In this document: in pieces, positions 52,635 to 61,044 of the stretch
Numbering within the stretch: the first letter of the stretch is position 1
Layout: each line of letters opens with the position of its first letter
Assembly: GCA_000613465.1 (NCBI GenBank)
Contig: BAJA01000001.1
Location: forward strand, 1 to 64,000
Length of the DNA stretch: 64,000 bases
From: Bacteroides nordii WAL 11050 = JCM 12987
GTDB taxonomy: Bacteria; Bacteroidota; Bacteroidia; Bacteroidales; Bacteroidaceae
Direction of reading: 5' to 3'
Notes under the pieces: model-generated
What the model was told of the DNA's origin: nothing
Seen by the model: the letters and a program-made list of their open reading frames with translations, nothing else
The model's database searches: none
Program-made: the position numbers and the translations under genes

Positions 52635-54158
52635 ATGTTGAGAAAAATACGTATAGGTATATCAGTGGCTCTATTTACACTGATTACATTTTATTTTTTG
52701 GATTTTGCGGGTATATTGCCCAATAGTTTTCATAGACTGGCACACATACAGTTTATTCCGGCGCTTTTGTCCTTTAGTATTGGTGTACTGATTTTTCTAA
52801 TTGTATTGACATTATTGTTTGGTCGGATTTACTGTTCTACTATTTGTCCTATGGGTATTTTTCAGGATGTAGTGGCACGGGGCTCAAAGTTTGTTGGAAA
52901 GAAAAAGAAAAGATATAGTTATAGTCCGGCAAAGAATATTCTACGTTGGATTGTTGTAGGGATCACAGCTATTTCCTTTTTCTGTGGTTTTACTGCGATA
53001 CTTGGGCTGCTTGATCCTTATAGTGCATACGGCCGGATAGTAGTCAATGTATTTAAACCGGTGTATATGTTGGGCAATAATTTATTGGAGTCTGTATTTT
53101 CTCAATTTAAAAATTATACCTTCTATCAGGTAGATGCTTCTGTCTTGAGTGTGGCTTCACTTGTGATAGCATTACTCACTTTTATCATCATCCTGTTTCT
53201 TGCTTGGAAACATGGGCGTACATGGTGTAATACAATTTGCCCGGTAGGAACTGTCTTAGGATTCTTAAGCCGTTTTTCCCTATTTAAAGTTCGGATTGAT
53301 CAGAATAAGTGTAATGGTTGTGGTCTGTGTGCGACTAAGTGTAAAGCTGCTTGCATAGACAGTAAAAACCATGCTGTTGATTATAGTCGCTGCGTAGACT
53401 GTTTTGACTGTTTGGAAGTATGCAATAAGCATGCGTTGGTTTATGCTCCGTCTTCAGAATCTATAAAAAAAGAGAGCGCAGATAGTTCTAAACGTCGTTT
53501 TTTAATGGCAGGGGCAATAACAGCAGCTACTGCGCCCAAAGTATTGGCACAAGTTAAAGAAACGGCGGCAACCCTGTTGGGAGGTCAAAAAGCATATCAA
53601 AAAAAGAACCCAATAACGCCTCCGGGATCTGTTAGTCGTGAGTACTTCCAGAATCACTGTACATCTTGCCATCTTTGTGTCAGTAAATGTCCTTCGCATG
53701 TGCTGAAACCTGCATTCACAGAATATGGATTAGGAGGAATCATGCAACCTACGGTGAATTTCGAAAAAGGGTTTTGTAACTTTGACTGTACTGTTTGTGG
53801 AGATGTATGTCCCAATGGAGCCATAAAACCATTGACTGTGGAAGAGAAACATCTGACTCAAATGGGGTATGTAGTCTTTATTGAAGAAAACTGTATTGTG
53901 TATACAGATGGTACCAGTTGTGGTGCCTGTTCAGAACACTGCCCGACACAAGCTATAGCGATGGTGCCGTACAAAGGTGGACTGACGATTCCGCATGTGA
54001 ATACAGATATCTGTGTAGGATGTGGCGGTTGTGAATATGTATGCCCCTCTCGTCCGTTCCGTGCAGTTTATATAGAAGGTAATCCGATACAGAAAGCAGC
54101 TAAACCATTTAAAGAAACAGAAAAGGAAGAGGTCGAGATAGACGGATTCGGATTCTGA
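52635..54158 (+). CDS. membrane-bound polyferredoxin (NapH/NapG-like fusion)
   Basis: A 507-aa protein. The first half is NapH-like, with about five membrane segments and the CxxxCP motifs STICPMGIF and NTICPVGTV. Clusters then follow: CNGCGLCATKC, CVDCFDCLEVC, an internal Tat-like stretch (SKRRFLMAGAITAATAPKVL), and CTSCHLCVSKC, CTVCGDVC, CGACSEHC, CVGCGGCEYVC. That gives about six [4Fe-4S] sites. The internal Tat-like motif suggests a fusion of NapH- and NapG-type genes. It probably takes electrons from quinol to a periplasmic partner such as the DUF362 protein. Confidence 0.85.
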   Translation: MLRKIRIGISVALFTLITFYFLDFAGILPNSFHRLAHIQFIPALLSFSIGVLIFLIVLTLLFGRIYCSTICPMGIFQDVVARGSKFVGKKKKRYSYSPAKNILRWIVVGITAISFFCGFTAILGLLDPYSAYGRIVVNVFKPVYMLGNNLLESVFSQFKNYTFYQVDASVLSVASLVIALLTFIIILFLAWKHGRTWCNTICPVGTVLGFLSRFSLFKVRIDQNKCNGCGLCATKCKAACIDSKNHAVDYSRCVDCFDCLEVCNKHALVYAPSSESIKKESADSSKRRFLMAGAITAATAPKVLAQVKETAATLLGGQKAYQKKNPITPPGSVSREYFQNHCTSCHLCVSKCPSHVLKPAFTEYGLGGIMQPTVNFEKGFCNFDCTVCGDVCPNGAIKPLTVEEKHLTQMGYVVFIEENCIVYTDGTSCGACSEHCPTQAIAMVPYKGGLTIPHVNTDICVGCGGCEYVCPSRPFRAVYIEGNPIQKAAKPFKETEKEEVEIDGFGF

Positions 54159-54163
54159 TTATA

Positions 54164-54244
54164 TTCACCACTGAGACACAGATTAGTACTGACTTTTTCT
54201 TTTCGAAGAGACAATCAGTACTAATCTGTGTTATCAGTGGTGAA
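54164..54244. repeat. long inverted repeat (bidirectional terminator or MITE-like)
   Basis: Arms of about 28 bp, TTCACCACTGAGACACAG and CTGTGTTATCAGTGGTGAA at the ends with TTAGTACTGA / TCAGTACTAA inside, around a 23-bp centre. The end sequence recalls the repeats at 19900 and 20427. It ends the iron-sulfur operon. Confidence 0.65.
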
Positions 54245-54317
54245 CTTTTTTCTCTATATCAAGTTCTTCTTTGCAGAATTTTACTAATTTCGTGGCGAAC
54301 AATATAAAAAGAAGCAA

Positions 54318-55127
54318 ATGGAGGATGTAGTAACTACCGATTGGGAACACAGAAAATTTCAGATAGGATATGCACTTAGTGGTGGGTTTATTAAAGGCTT
54401 TGCCCACTTAGGAGTGATGCAGGCCCTTTTGGAGCATGATATCAGGCCGGATATAATTTCGGGTGTAAGTGCAGGTGCGTTGGCTGGTGTATTTTATGCT
54501 GATGGTAACGAACCTCACAAAGTCCTGGATTACTTTTCCGGACATAAATTTCAAGATCTTACAAAAATGGTGATTCCCAAAGTAGGACTCTTCGAACTGG
54601 GAGAATTTATAGATTTCCTCAAAAGTAATCTGAAAGCTCAGAAGTTGGAAGAGTTACAAATCCCCCTTATTATAACTGCTACAGACCTGGATCACGGACG
54701 AAGCATGCATTTCCGGAAAGGCAGCATCGCTGAGCGGGTTGCTGCTTCATGTTGTATGCCGGTAATGTTTACGCCAGTCAGAATAAACGGTACACATTAC
54801 GTGGATGGTGGGCTGTTGATGAATCTGCCGGTATCTACCCTCCGCAAAGAATGTGAAAAAGTAGTTGCCATCAATGTTAGCCCTTTAGAAGCAGAGAAAT
54901 ATAAAATGAATATTGTCAGCATTGCGATGCGATCCTATCATTTCATGTTTCGTGCCAATACATTTCCGGAACGCGAACTTTGCGATCTGTTAATAGAACC
55001 GTACAACTTGAATGGATATAGCAACCGGGAGTTGGAAAAGGCAGAAGAGATATTTGATCAGGGATATAAAACGGCCAATGAAATATTGGAAAATCTGTTT
55101 CAGGAGAAAGGAAGAATATGGAGATAA
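54318..55127 (+). CDS. patatin-like phospholipase
   Basis: A 269-aa serine hydrolase. The oxyanion region is ALSGGFIKGFAHLG, the nucleophile elbow is GVSAG (Ser near 50), and the Asp of the dyad is in YVDGG (near 160). Patatin-like enzymes cut acyl groups from phospholipids or lysophospholipids (RssA type). No signal peptide was seen, so it is probably cytosolic. It overlaps the next gene by 10 nt. Confidence 0.88.
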   Translation: MEDVVTTDWEHRKFQIGYALSGGFIKGFAHLGVMQALLEHDIRPDIISGVSAGALAGVFYADGNEPHKVLDYFSGHKFQDLTKMVIPKVGLFELGEFIDFLKSNLKAQKLEELQIPLIITATDLDHGRSMHFRKGSIAERVAASCCMPVMFTPVRINGTHYVDGGLLMNLPVSTLRKECEKVVAINVSPLEAEKYKMNIVSIAMRSYHFMFRANTFPERELCDLLIEPYNLNGYSNRELEKAEEIFDQGYKTANEILENLFQEKGRIWR

Positions 55128-56176
55128 TAAAAGTAGGTTTGGCTGCTTACGGAATGTCAGGACAAGTTTTTCATGCTCCGTTTATTAGTACCAATCCTCA
55201 TTTTGAACTTTGCAAAATAGTAGAGCGTAGTAAGGAGCTTTCAAAGGAACGCTATCCTGATGCTACAATTGTACGCAGTTTCGAAGAGTTGATAAAAGAT
55301 CCTGCAATAGAGTTGATTGTAGTTAATACTCCGGATAGTACGCATTATGAATATGCCCGTTTGGCTCTTGAAGCGGGAAAGCATGTCATTGTTGAGAAAC
55401 CTTTTACTTCAACTACGGAAGAGGGAGAAGAATTGATAGCATTGGCTGCCGAAAAAGGCCTCATGCTTAGTGTATATCAAAATCGGAGATGGGATGCGGA
55501 TTTCCAGACTGTACAGGAGATCATTTCCAAAGGGCTGCTGGGACGACTGGTAGAATATGAATCTACTTTTGCACGCTATCGTAACTTTATCAAACCTAAC
55601 ACTTGGAAAGAGACAGGAGAATCAGGTGGTGGATTAACTTATAATCTAGGCTCCCATCTCATAGACCAAGCCATCCGATTGTTTGGTATGCCGGAGGCAG
55701 TTTTTGCCGATATAGCTACCATGCGTACCCATGGAAAAGTTGACGATTATTTTATGATTCGTTTTCTTCGTCCTTCATTGGCGCCGGATGTAAGAGTTAC
55801 GCTAAAAGCCAGTTATTTAATGCGGGAAGCTGAGCCCCGGTTTGTTCTTCATGGAACCTTAGGTTCATATGTAAAACATGGAGTCGACAAACAAGAAGCT
55901 GCTTTACTGCGTGGCGAAATGCCCGATCAACCTCATTGGGGAGAAGAAACAGAAGAAGAATGGGGATTAATACATACAGAGATTGATGGAGAAGAGATCT
56001 GTCGGAAATATCCGGGTATTTCTGGAAATTACGGTGGGTTTTATCAAAACATATATGAACACCTTCGCCTTGGAGAAGCATTGCAGACAGGAGCGCGTGA
56101 TATCCTGAATGTGATTCGTGTTATTGAAGCAGCTTATCGAAGCCAGCAGGAAGGTAAAGTTATCAGCTTAAAATAA
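55118..56176 (+). CDS. Gfo/Idh/MocA family oxidoreductase
   Basis: A 352-aa NAD(P)-dependent oxidoreductase. The Rossmann start is IKVGLAAYGMSGQVFHAPFI, the conserved EKP motif is in HVIVEKPFTSTTEE, and SGGGLTYNLGSHLIDQAIRL is the C-terminal domain's catalytic region. It is close to YdgJ/YhhX-type proteins. The sugar substrate is unknown. Translation is coupled to the patatin gene, although the two activities are unrelated. Confidence 0.88.
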   Translation: MEIIKVGLAAYGMSGQVFHAPFISTNPHFELCKIVERSKELSKERYPDATIVRSFEELIKDPAIELIVVNTPDSTHYEYARLALEAGKHVIVEKPFTSTTEEGEELIALAAEKGLMLSVYQNRRWDADFQTVQEIISKGLLGRLVEYESTFARYRNFIKPNTWKETGESGGGLTYNLGSHLIDQAIRLFGMPEAVFADIATMRTHGKVDDYFMIRFLRPSLAPDVRVTLKASYLMREAEPRFVLHGTLGSYVKHGVDKQEAALLRGEMPDQPHWGEETEEEWGLIHTEIDGEEICRKYPGISGNYGGFYQNIYEHLRLGEALQTGARDILNVIRVIEAAYRSQQEGKVISLK

Positions 56177-56188
56177 ATCTTATACAAC

Positions 56189-57886
56189 ATGAGTGACGAA
56201 AAGAAAATAATTATCTATCAGGTGCTTACCCGCCTGTTTGGAAACAATAATAATCATTGCATCAATAACGGTGACATTGTTCAAAATGGCTGTGGAAAGA
56301 TGGCAGACTTCACAGTAAAAGCATTGGGTGAGATACAAAAGTTAGGTGCAACACATATCTGGTATACAGGCATTATTGAACATGCTACACAAACAGATTA
56401 TCGTCGGTATAATATCCGTCCGGACCACCCCGCTATTGTGAAAGGTAAAGCAGGCTCCCCCTACGCTATTAAAGATTATTATGATGTAGACCCGGATATT
56501 GCAACAGACGTTTCCGGCAGGATGAAAGAGTTTGAGAATCTTGTGAACCGTACACATCGTGCCGGACTAAAAGTGATCATTGATTTTGTTCCTAATCATG
56601 TGGCCCGTCAGTATCACTCCGATGCACAGCCCGACGGGACAGTAGAACTGGGTGCAAACGATGACCCGACGTATGCTTTCAGTCCGTACAACAACTTTTA
56701 TTATATTCCGCAAGCAGAACTTCACGGACAGTTTGATATGAAAGGAAGCGCTGCGGAACCTTATCGGGAATACCCCGCCAAAGCAACCGGTAACAATCGT
56801 TTTGATGCATATCCCAATATCAACGACTGGTATGAGACAGTGAAATTAAATTATGGCGTAGATTATCCTAACGGAGGTACCTGTAATTTCTCCCCTATTC
56901 CGGATACATGGATAAAGATGCTTGATATCCTTCTTTTCTGGGCTTCAAAGAACATAGATGGATTCCGCTGTGATATGGCGGAAATGGTGCCGGTAGAGTT
57001 TTGGGAATGGGTAATCCCTCAGGTAAAAGAGAAACATCCCAAACTGTTGTTCATTGCAGAAGTTTATAATCCGGCAGAATACCAGAATTATCTGTTCCGT
57101 GGTAAATTTGATTATTTGTATGATAAAGTGGGATTGTATGATACACTACGTAATGTAGCATGCGGCTATGATTCTGCTACAGCTATAACCCGCAGTTGGC
57201 AAAGCTTGGGAGGAATTGAGAAGCGTATGCTCAACTTTCTTGAAAATCACGATGAACAGCGTATTGCTTCGGATTTTTTTGCAAGTGATCCTCGCAAAGG
57301 AATTCCGGCTCTGATTGTATCAGCCTGTATGAATACAAACCCGATGATGATTTATTTCGGACAGGAATTTGGTGAATTAGGGATGGATAGTGAAGGCTTT
57401 AGCGGACGTGACGGACGCACTACAATTTTTGACTATTGGAGTGTAGATACCATACGCCGTTGGCGGAATGAAGGTAAATTTGATGGCAAGATGCTAACGG
57501 AAGAACAGAAATCCCTGTACGCTGTCTACCAGAAGATTCTGACTCTTTGCAACGAAGAGCAGGCTATTGTGCAAGGAGCTTTCTTCGACTTGATGTACGC
57601 CAACCAAAACGGATGGAGATTCAATGAACACAAGCAGTATACTTTTTTGCGTAAGTATAAAAATGAATTGCTTTTCATTATTGTCAATTTTGATGGTCAG
57701 CCGGTAGACATTGCTATAAATGTACCGTCTCATGCTTTTGACTTCCTGCAAATCCCTCAGATGGACTCTTACGAGGCTACGGATTTACTGACTGGAAAGA
57801 AAGAAAATATTTGTCTGCTCCCTTATAAGGCAACAGAGGTTTCACTGAGTAGACATAGCGGAAAGATATTGAAAATAACCATCTAA
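56189..57886 (+). CDS. GH13 alpha-amylase family enzyme
   Basis: A 565-aa glycoside hydrolase without a signal peptide, so probably cytoplasmic. The four GH13 regions are VIIDFVPNHVAR, GFRCDMAEM (catalytic Asp), LLFIAEVYNP (catalytic Glu) and FLENHDEQR (catalytic Asp). The late C-terminal domain is beta-rich (YTFLRKYKNELLFIIVNFDG). It would cut alpha-1,4 glucans; with GlgB at 61045 it suggests glycogen or maltodextrin turnover. It lies 12 nt after the oxidoreductase gene. Confidence 0.88.
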   Translation: MSDEKKIIIYQVLTRLFGNNNNHCINNGDIVQNGCGKMADFTVKALGEIQKLGATHIWYTGIIEHATQTDYRRYNIRPDHPAIVKGKAGSPYAIKDYYDVDPDIATDVSGRMKEFENLVNRTHRAGLKVIIDFVPNHVARQYHSDAQPDGTVELGANDDPTYAFSPYNNFYYIPQAELHGQFDMKGSAAEPYREYPAKATGNNRFDAYPNINDWYETVKLNYGVDYPNGGTCNFSPIPDTWIKMLDILLFWASKNIDGFRCDMAEMVPVEFWEWVIPQVKEKHPKLLFIAEVYNPAEYQNYLFRGKFDYLYDKVGLYDTLRNVACGYDSATAITRSWQSLGGIEKRMLNFLENHDEQRIASDFFASDPRKGIPALIVSACMNTNPMMIYFGQEFGELGMDSEGFSGRDGRTTIFDYWSVDTIRRWRNEGKFDGKMLTEEQKSLYAVYQKILTLCNEEQAIVQGAFFDLMYANQNGWRFNEHKQYTFLRKYKNELLFIIVNFDGQPVDIAINVPSHAFDFLQIPQMDSYEATDLLTGKKENICLLPYKATEVSLSRHSGKILKITI

Positions 57887-57903
57887 TCAGGCTTTTAAAA
57901 AGT

Positions 57904-57995
57904 ACGTACTTTTATACATGTAAAGTACGTATTTAATAGTGACTTAAATACGTATTTAACAGGGCGTTAAATACGTACTTTTGTGTTACAGGTTA
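57904..57995. repeat. array of four 23-bp repeats (core TACGTAYTT)
   Basis: Boxes start at 57904, 57927, 57950 and 57973, exactly 23 bp apart: TACGTACTT, TACGTATTT, TACGTATTT, TACGTACTT. TACGTA is a palindrome; AAAGTACGTATTTAA (box 2) pairs with TTAAATACGTACTTT (box 4). It fills the gap between the amylase gene and pabB. A TACGTACTT box also occurs at 23861. Confidence 0.7.
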
Positions 57996-58044
57996 TAGTA
58001 TATTGTTTTTCCATATCTCATCAATGTTCTAATCTGGAAATTAT

Positions 58045-59027
58045 ATGTTACAATCATACAATAAAGAACAAGCTGTTCGGAGGATTAACTACCTGTCAGA
58101 ACAAGGCAAGCCCTTTATTTTTATCATTAATTATCTGCAAAGTTGTTCGTATATAGAAGAAGCAGACAAGCTTGACCCTTCATTCGTATTGTATAATTTT
58201 AATGGTTTTACTAATCAATCACCGACCTGCTTTGTAATAAAGTGATACGGTGGCAAATCACTCCTCAGCCACTAAGCCAATACAAGCAATCTTTTGACTA
58301 CGTTATGCAGAATATCCATAATGGTAACAGTTTTCTTACGAATCTGACATGTAGTACTCCAATTACCACCAACTTAAGTTTAAAAGAAATTTTTCTTCAT
58401 TCCAAAGCAATGTATAAGCTATGGGTAAAAGATGCTTTTGTGGTATTTTCTCCTGAAATATTTGTCCGGATCAATGGAACGTTAATCAGTTCATACCCCA
58501 TGAAAGGAACAATAGATGCTACCCTCCCATCTGCCTGCCAACAACTAATGGATGACCCGAAGGAAGCGGCAGAACACGCTACAATTGTAGACCTGATACG
58601 TAATGATTTGAGTCTGGTTGCAGAAAAAGTGTTTGTGAACCGTTATCGTTATGCTGATACACTGCAGACAAATTCCGGTCCTATTTTACAGACAAGTTCG
58701 GAAATTAGCGGTGTTTTGCCTGATGATTATCGTTCACGGTTGGGAGACATTCTTTTTAAACTATTACCTGCAGGTTCTATTACAGGTGCTCCCAAACAAA
58801 AGACAATGGATATTATAGCTCGTGCGGAAACATATGAAAGAGGTTTCTATACTGGTATTACCGGATATTTTGATGGTGAGAACCTCGACAGTGCCGTAAT
58901 GATACGCTTTATTGAACAGCGGGGAGATAAACTTTATTTCAAAAGCGGAGGAGGAATTACCTGTAAAAGTGATCTGAAAAGTGAATACAATGAAATGAAA
59001 CAAAAAGTCTATGTACCAATTTATTGA
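58045..59027 (+). pseudogene. pabB: aminodeoxychorismate synthase component I, one frameshift
   Basis: Two frames make one ~327-aa PabB. The first (58045-58245) reads MLQSYNKEQAVRRINYLSEQ ... FNGFTNQS; the second (58242-59027) has the chorismate-binding core: NGNSFLTNLTCSTPI, IVDLIRNDLSLVAEKV, and PAGSITGAPKQKTMDIIARA. One base is missing near 58240. It makes 4-amino-4-deoxychorismate for folate, using ammonia or PabA. The pabC-like gene overlaps its end by 17 nt. Sequencing error is the likely cause of the shift. Confidence 0.82.
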
Positions 59028-59604
59028 AACCATACGAATAGAGAATGGGGCAATACACAATTTAGTCTATCACAATAAGAGGTTAAATCGGACTAGAAAT
59101 TGGTTCTGGAAAAATTGTACCACTTTGGACCTCACTGATTACATCCGACCTATACAAAGTGAAGGGGTAATAAAGTGCAGAGTGGTATACGATAAAGAAA
59201 TCAGAGAAATCACGTATGCCCCCTATTCTATTCGCAGCATTGATACACTCCGTGTGGTCCGCTCCGACGAAATAGATTATACTTATAAAAGTCTTGACCG
59301 TGAATACTTAAATCAACTCTATGCTTTACGGGAAACAGCCGATGATATACTCATTGTTAAAAATGAGCTGGTCACCGATACTTCCATTGCTAACATAGCT
59401 CTCTATAATGGTTCTGAATGGCATACTCCCAAATCTCCTTTACTGAAAGGTACACAAAGAGCATTTCTGTTGGATCAACAAATTATAAAAGAAGAAGAAA
59501 TAACTTTGAAACAACTTTTTACTTACTCCCGGATCACTTTATTTAATGCAATGATTACTTTTAGAAAAATAGAATTTCCGGTTGGCGATCATATTATTGT
59601 ATAA
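59011..59604 (+). CDS. pabC: aminotransferase class IV, aminodeoxychorismate lyase-like
   Basis: A 197-aa PLP enzyme of fold type IV. VYHNKRLNRTRNWFW and IKCRVVYDKEIREITY come early; DDILIVKNELVTDTSIANIA is the conserved region that holds the PLP phosphate, and TPKSPLLKGTQRAFLL the substrate loop. It likely releases pyruvate from aminodeoxychorismate to give p-aminobenzoate. It overlaps pabB, so the two form a pab operon. Two terminators follow. Confidence 0.85.
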   Translation: MYQFIETIRIENGAIHNLVYHNKRLNRTRNWFWKNCTTLDLTDYIRPIQSEGVIKCRVVYDKEIREITYAPYSIRSIDTLRVVRSDEIDYTYKSLDREYLNQLYALRETADDILIVKNELVTDTSIANIALYNGSEWHTPKSPLLKGTQRAFLLDQQIIKEEEITLKQLFTYSRITLFNAMITFRKIEFPVGDHIIV

Positions 59605-59742
59605 CTATTATTAACAGCAAAAAAGATTATGTCTACGAACAAAAGCCTTTTGGGGTGTGTTATATAGATGTGTTTTTCATAGTATTAGATATAAGATTAA
59701 TTAAAAGAGATTGTACCAGCTTGTGATAAGTAAGTACGTCAG

Positions 59743-59812
59743 AAACAGAAGCGTCTGTTTTTTTGATAAATGTGTTAAAGCATCGGCTTTCTTTAAGTCG
59801 ATGCTTTTTTAT
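59743..59812 (+). terminator. tandem terminators of the pab operon
   Basis: AAACAGA / TCTGTTT with a 4-nt loop and T7 (59743-59764) is followed by the 15-bp hairpin AAAGCATCGGCTT / AAGTCGATGCTTT with T6 (59776-59812). Confidence 0.75.
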
Positions 59813-59844
59813 TGCATTTTTTAGTTTGTTACAAATAAAATTCG

Positions 59845-59852
59845 TACGTTTG
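59845..59852 (+). promoter_or_regulatory. -7 box of the DUF2461-yhcH-glgB operon
   Basis: TACGTTTG matches TAnnTTTG, 22 bp before the start codon. Confidence 0.55.
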
Positions 59853-59874
59853 TAGAATAAAGATATAGAAAAGA

Positions 59875-60546
59875 ATGACAATGAACATGCCTGTTATCTT
59901 TCAATTTTTAAAAAATCTCGCTGCAAATAATAACCGTGAGTGGTTTAACGAGCACCGTGATGAGTATGAAACCGCCCGTACAGAGTTCGAAAATCTTTTG
60001 GCAGCTGTAATTTCCCGTATCGGCCTCTTTGATGAGAGCATCAGAGGTGTACAAGTTAAAGATTGTACCTATCGTATCTATCGGGATACCCGTTTTTCAT
60101 CAGATAAAACGCCATACAAAATTCATTTTGGCGGATATATCAATGCTAAAGGAAAAAAATCCGATCATTGTGGCTACTATGTGCATATTCAGAATGGTTC
60201 CTGCATGTTGGCAGGAGGAAGCCTTTGTTTACCTCCTAATATTCTGAAAGCAGTTCGTCAGTCTATTTATGACAATATAGATGAATATATTGCCATAGTA
60301 GAAGATCCTGAATTTAAAAAATATTTTCCGGTGATAGGAGAAGATTTCCTGAAAACCGCCCCCAAAGGTTTTCCGAAAGATTTTAAATACATTGATTATC
60401 TGAAATGTAAGGAGTATACCTGCGCTTACAATGTACCTGACGAATTCTTCCTTGCCCCCGACTTCCTGGATAAAACAGAAGACGCCTTTCGACAGTTTAA
60501 ACGATTTGCTGATTTTATTAACTACACAATTGATGATTTCGAATAA
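59875..60546 (+). CDS. DUF2461 family protein
   Basis: A 223-aa protein. FLKNLAANNNREWFNEHRDEY, then TYRIYRDTRFSSDKTPYKIHFGGYI, CGYYVHIQNGSCMLAGG and FKKYFPVIGEDFLKTAPKGF are the TIGR02453/DUF2461 pattern. Function unknown. It is the first of a three-gene run with YhcH-like and GlgB. Confidence 0.88.
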   Translation: MTMNMPVIFQFLKNLAANNNREWFNEHRDEYETARTEFENLLAAVISRIGLFDESIRGVQVKDCTYRIYRDTRFSSDKTPYKIHFGGYINAKGKKSDHCGYYVHIQNGSCMLAGGSLCLPPNILKAVRQSIYDNIDEYIAIVEDPEFKKYFPVIGEDFLKTAPKGFPKDFKYIDYLKCKEYTCAYNVPDEFFLAPDFLDKTEDAFRQFKRFADFINYTIDDFE

Positions 60547-60581
60547 TAATACCTAATAATAACTTAAAATTTTTTATAACT

Positions 60582-61028
60582 ATGGTAGTAGATACATTAG
60601 AAAACCTGGAAAAATACGCGTCACTGAATCCTTTGTTCGCACAAGCTATTGAGTTCTTAAAGTCTCATGACCTTCATGCTATGGAAGTAGGCAAGACCGA
60701 ATTGAAAGGTGCGGATCTGGTAGTAAACATTGCCCAGACTACTCCAAAGGCCAAAGAGCAAGCCAAACTTGAAACTCATAACGAATTTATCGATATTCAA
60801 ATTCCTCTTTCAGGAACAGAAGTAATGGGATACACTCCCGGTAAAGATTGTGTACCTGCCGATGCTCCCTATAATGCCGAAAAAGACATTACTTTCTTTG
60901 AAGGTTTAGCAGAGACATATGTGGCTGTTAAGCCAGGTATGTTCGCTATTTTCTTTCCGCAAGACGGACATGCTCCGGGCATTAGTCCGGATGGTGTGAA
61001 GAAAGTTATTGTAAAAGTGAAAGCATAA
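60582..61028 (+). CDS. YhcH/YjgK/YiaL (DUF386) family protein
   Basis: A 148-aa cupin-like protein. THNEFIDIQIPLSGTEVMGY, ADAPYNAEKDITFFEG and KPGMFAIFFPQDGHAPGI show the beta-sandwich family with conserved His and Glu metal ligands. E. coli relatives act on sugar anomers or sialic-acid intermediates. It sits just before glgB, but a link to glycogen is only an inference. Confidence 0.87.
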   Translation: MVVDTLENLEKYASLNPLFAQAIEFLKSHDLHAMEVGKTELKGADLVVNIAQTTPKAKEQAKLETHNEFIDIQIPLSGTEVMGYTPGKDCVPADAPYNAEKDITFFEGLAETYVAVKPGMFAIFFPQDGHAPGISPDGVKKVIVKVKA

Positions 61029-61044
61029 TCAAACTCATCCTGAT

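Noticed and set aside
58242..59027. Separate GTG-started PabB-like gene
   Set aside because: It lacks the N-terminal part, which is encoded one frame over directly upstream; one frameshifted gene explains both pieces.
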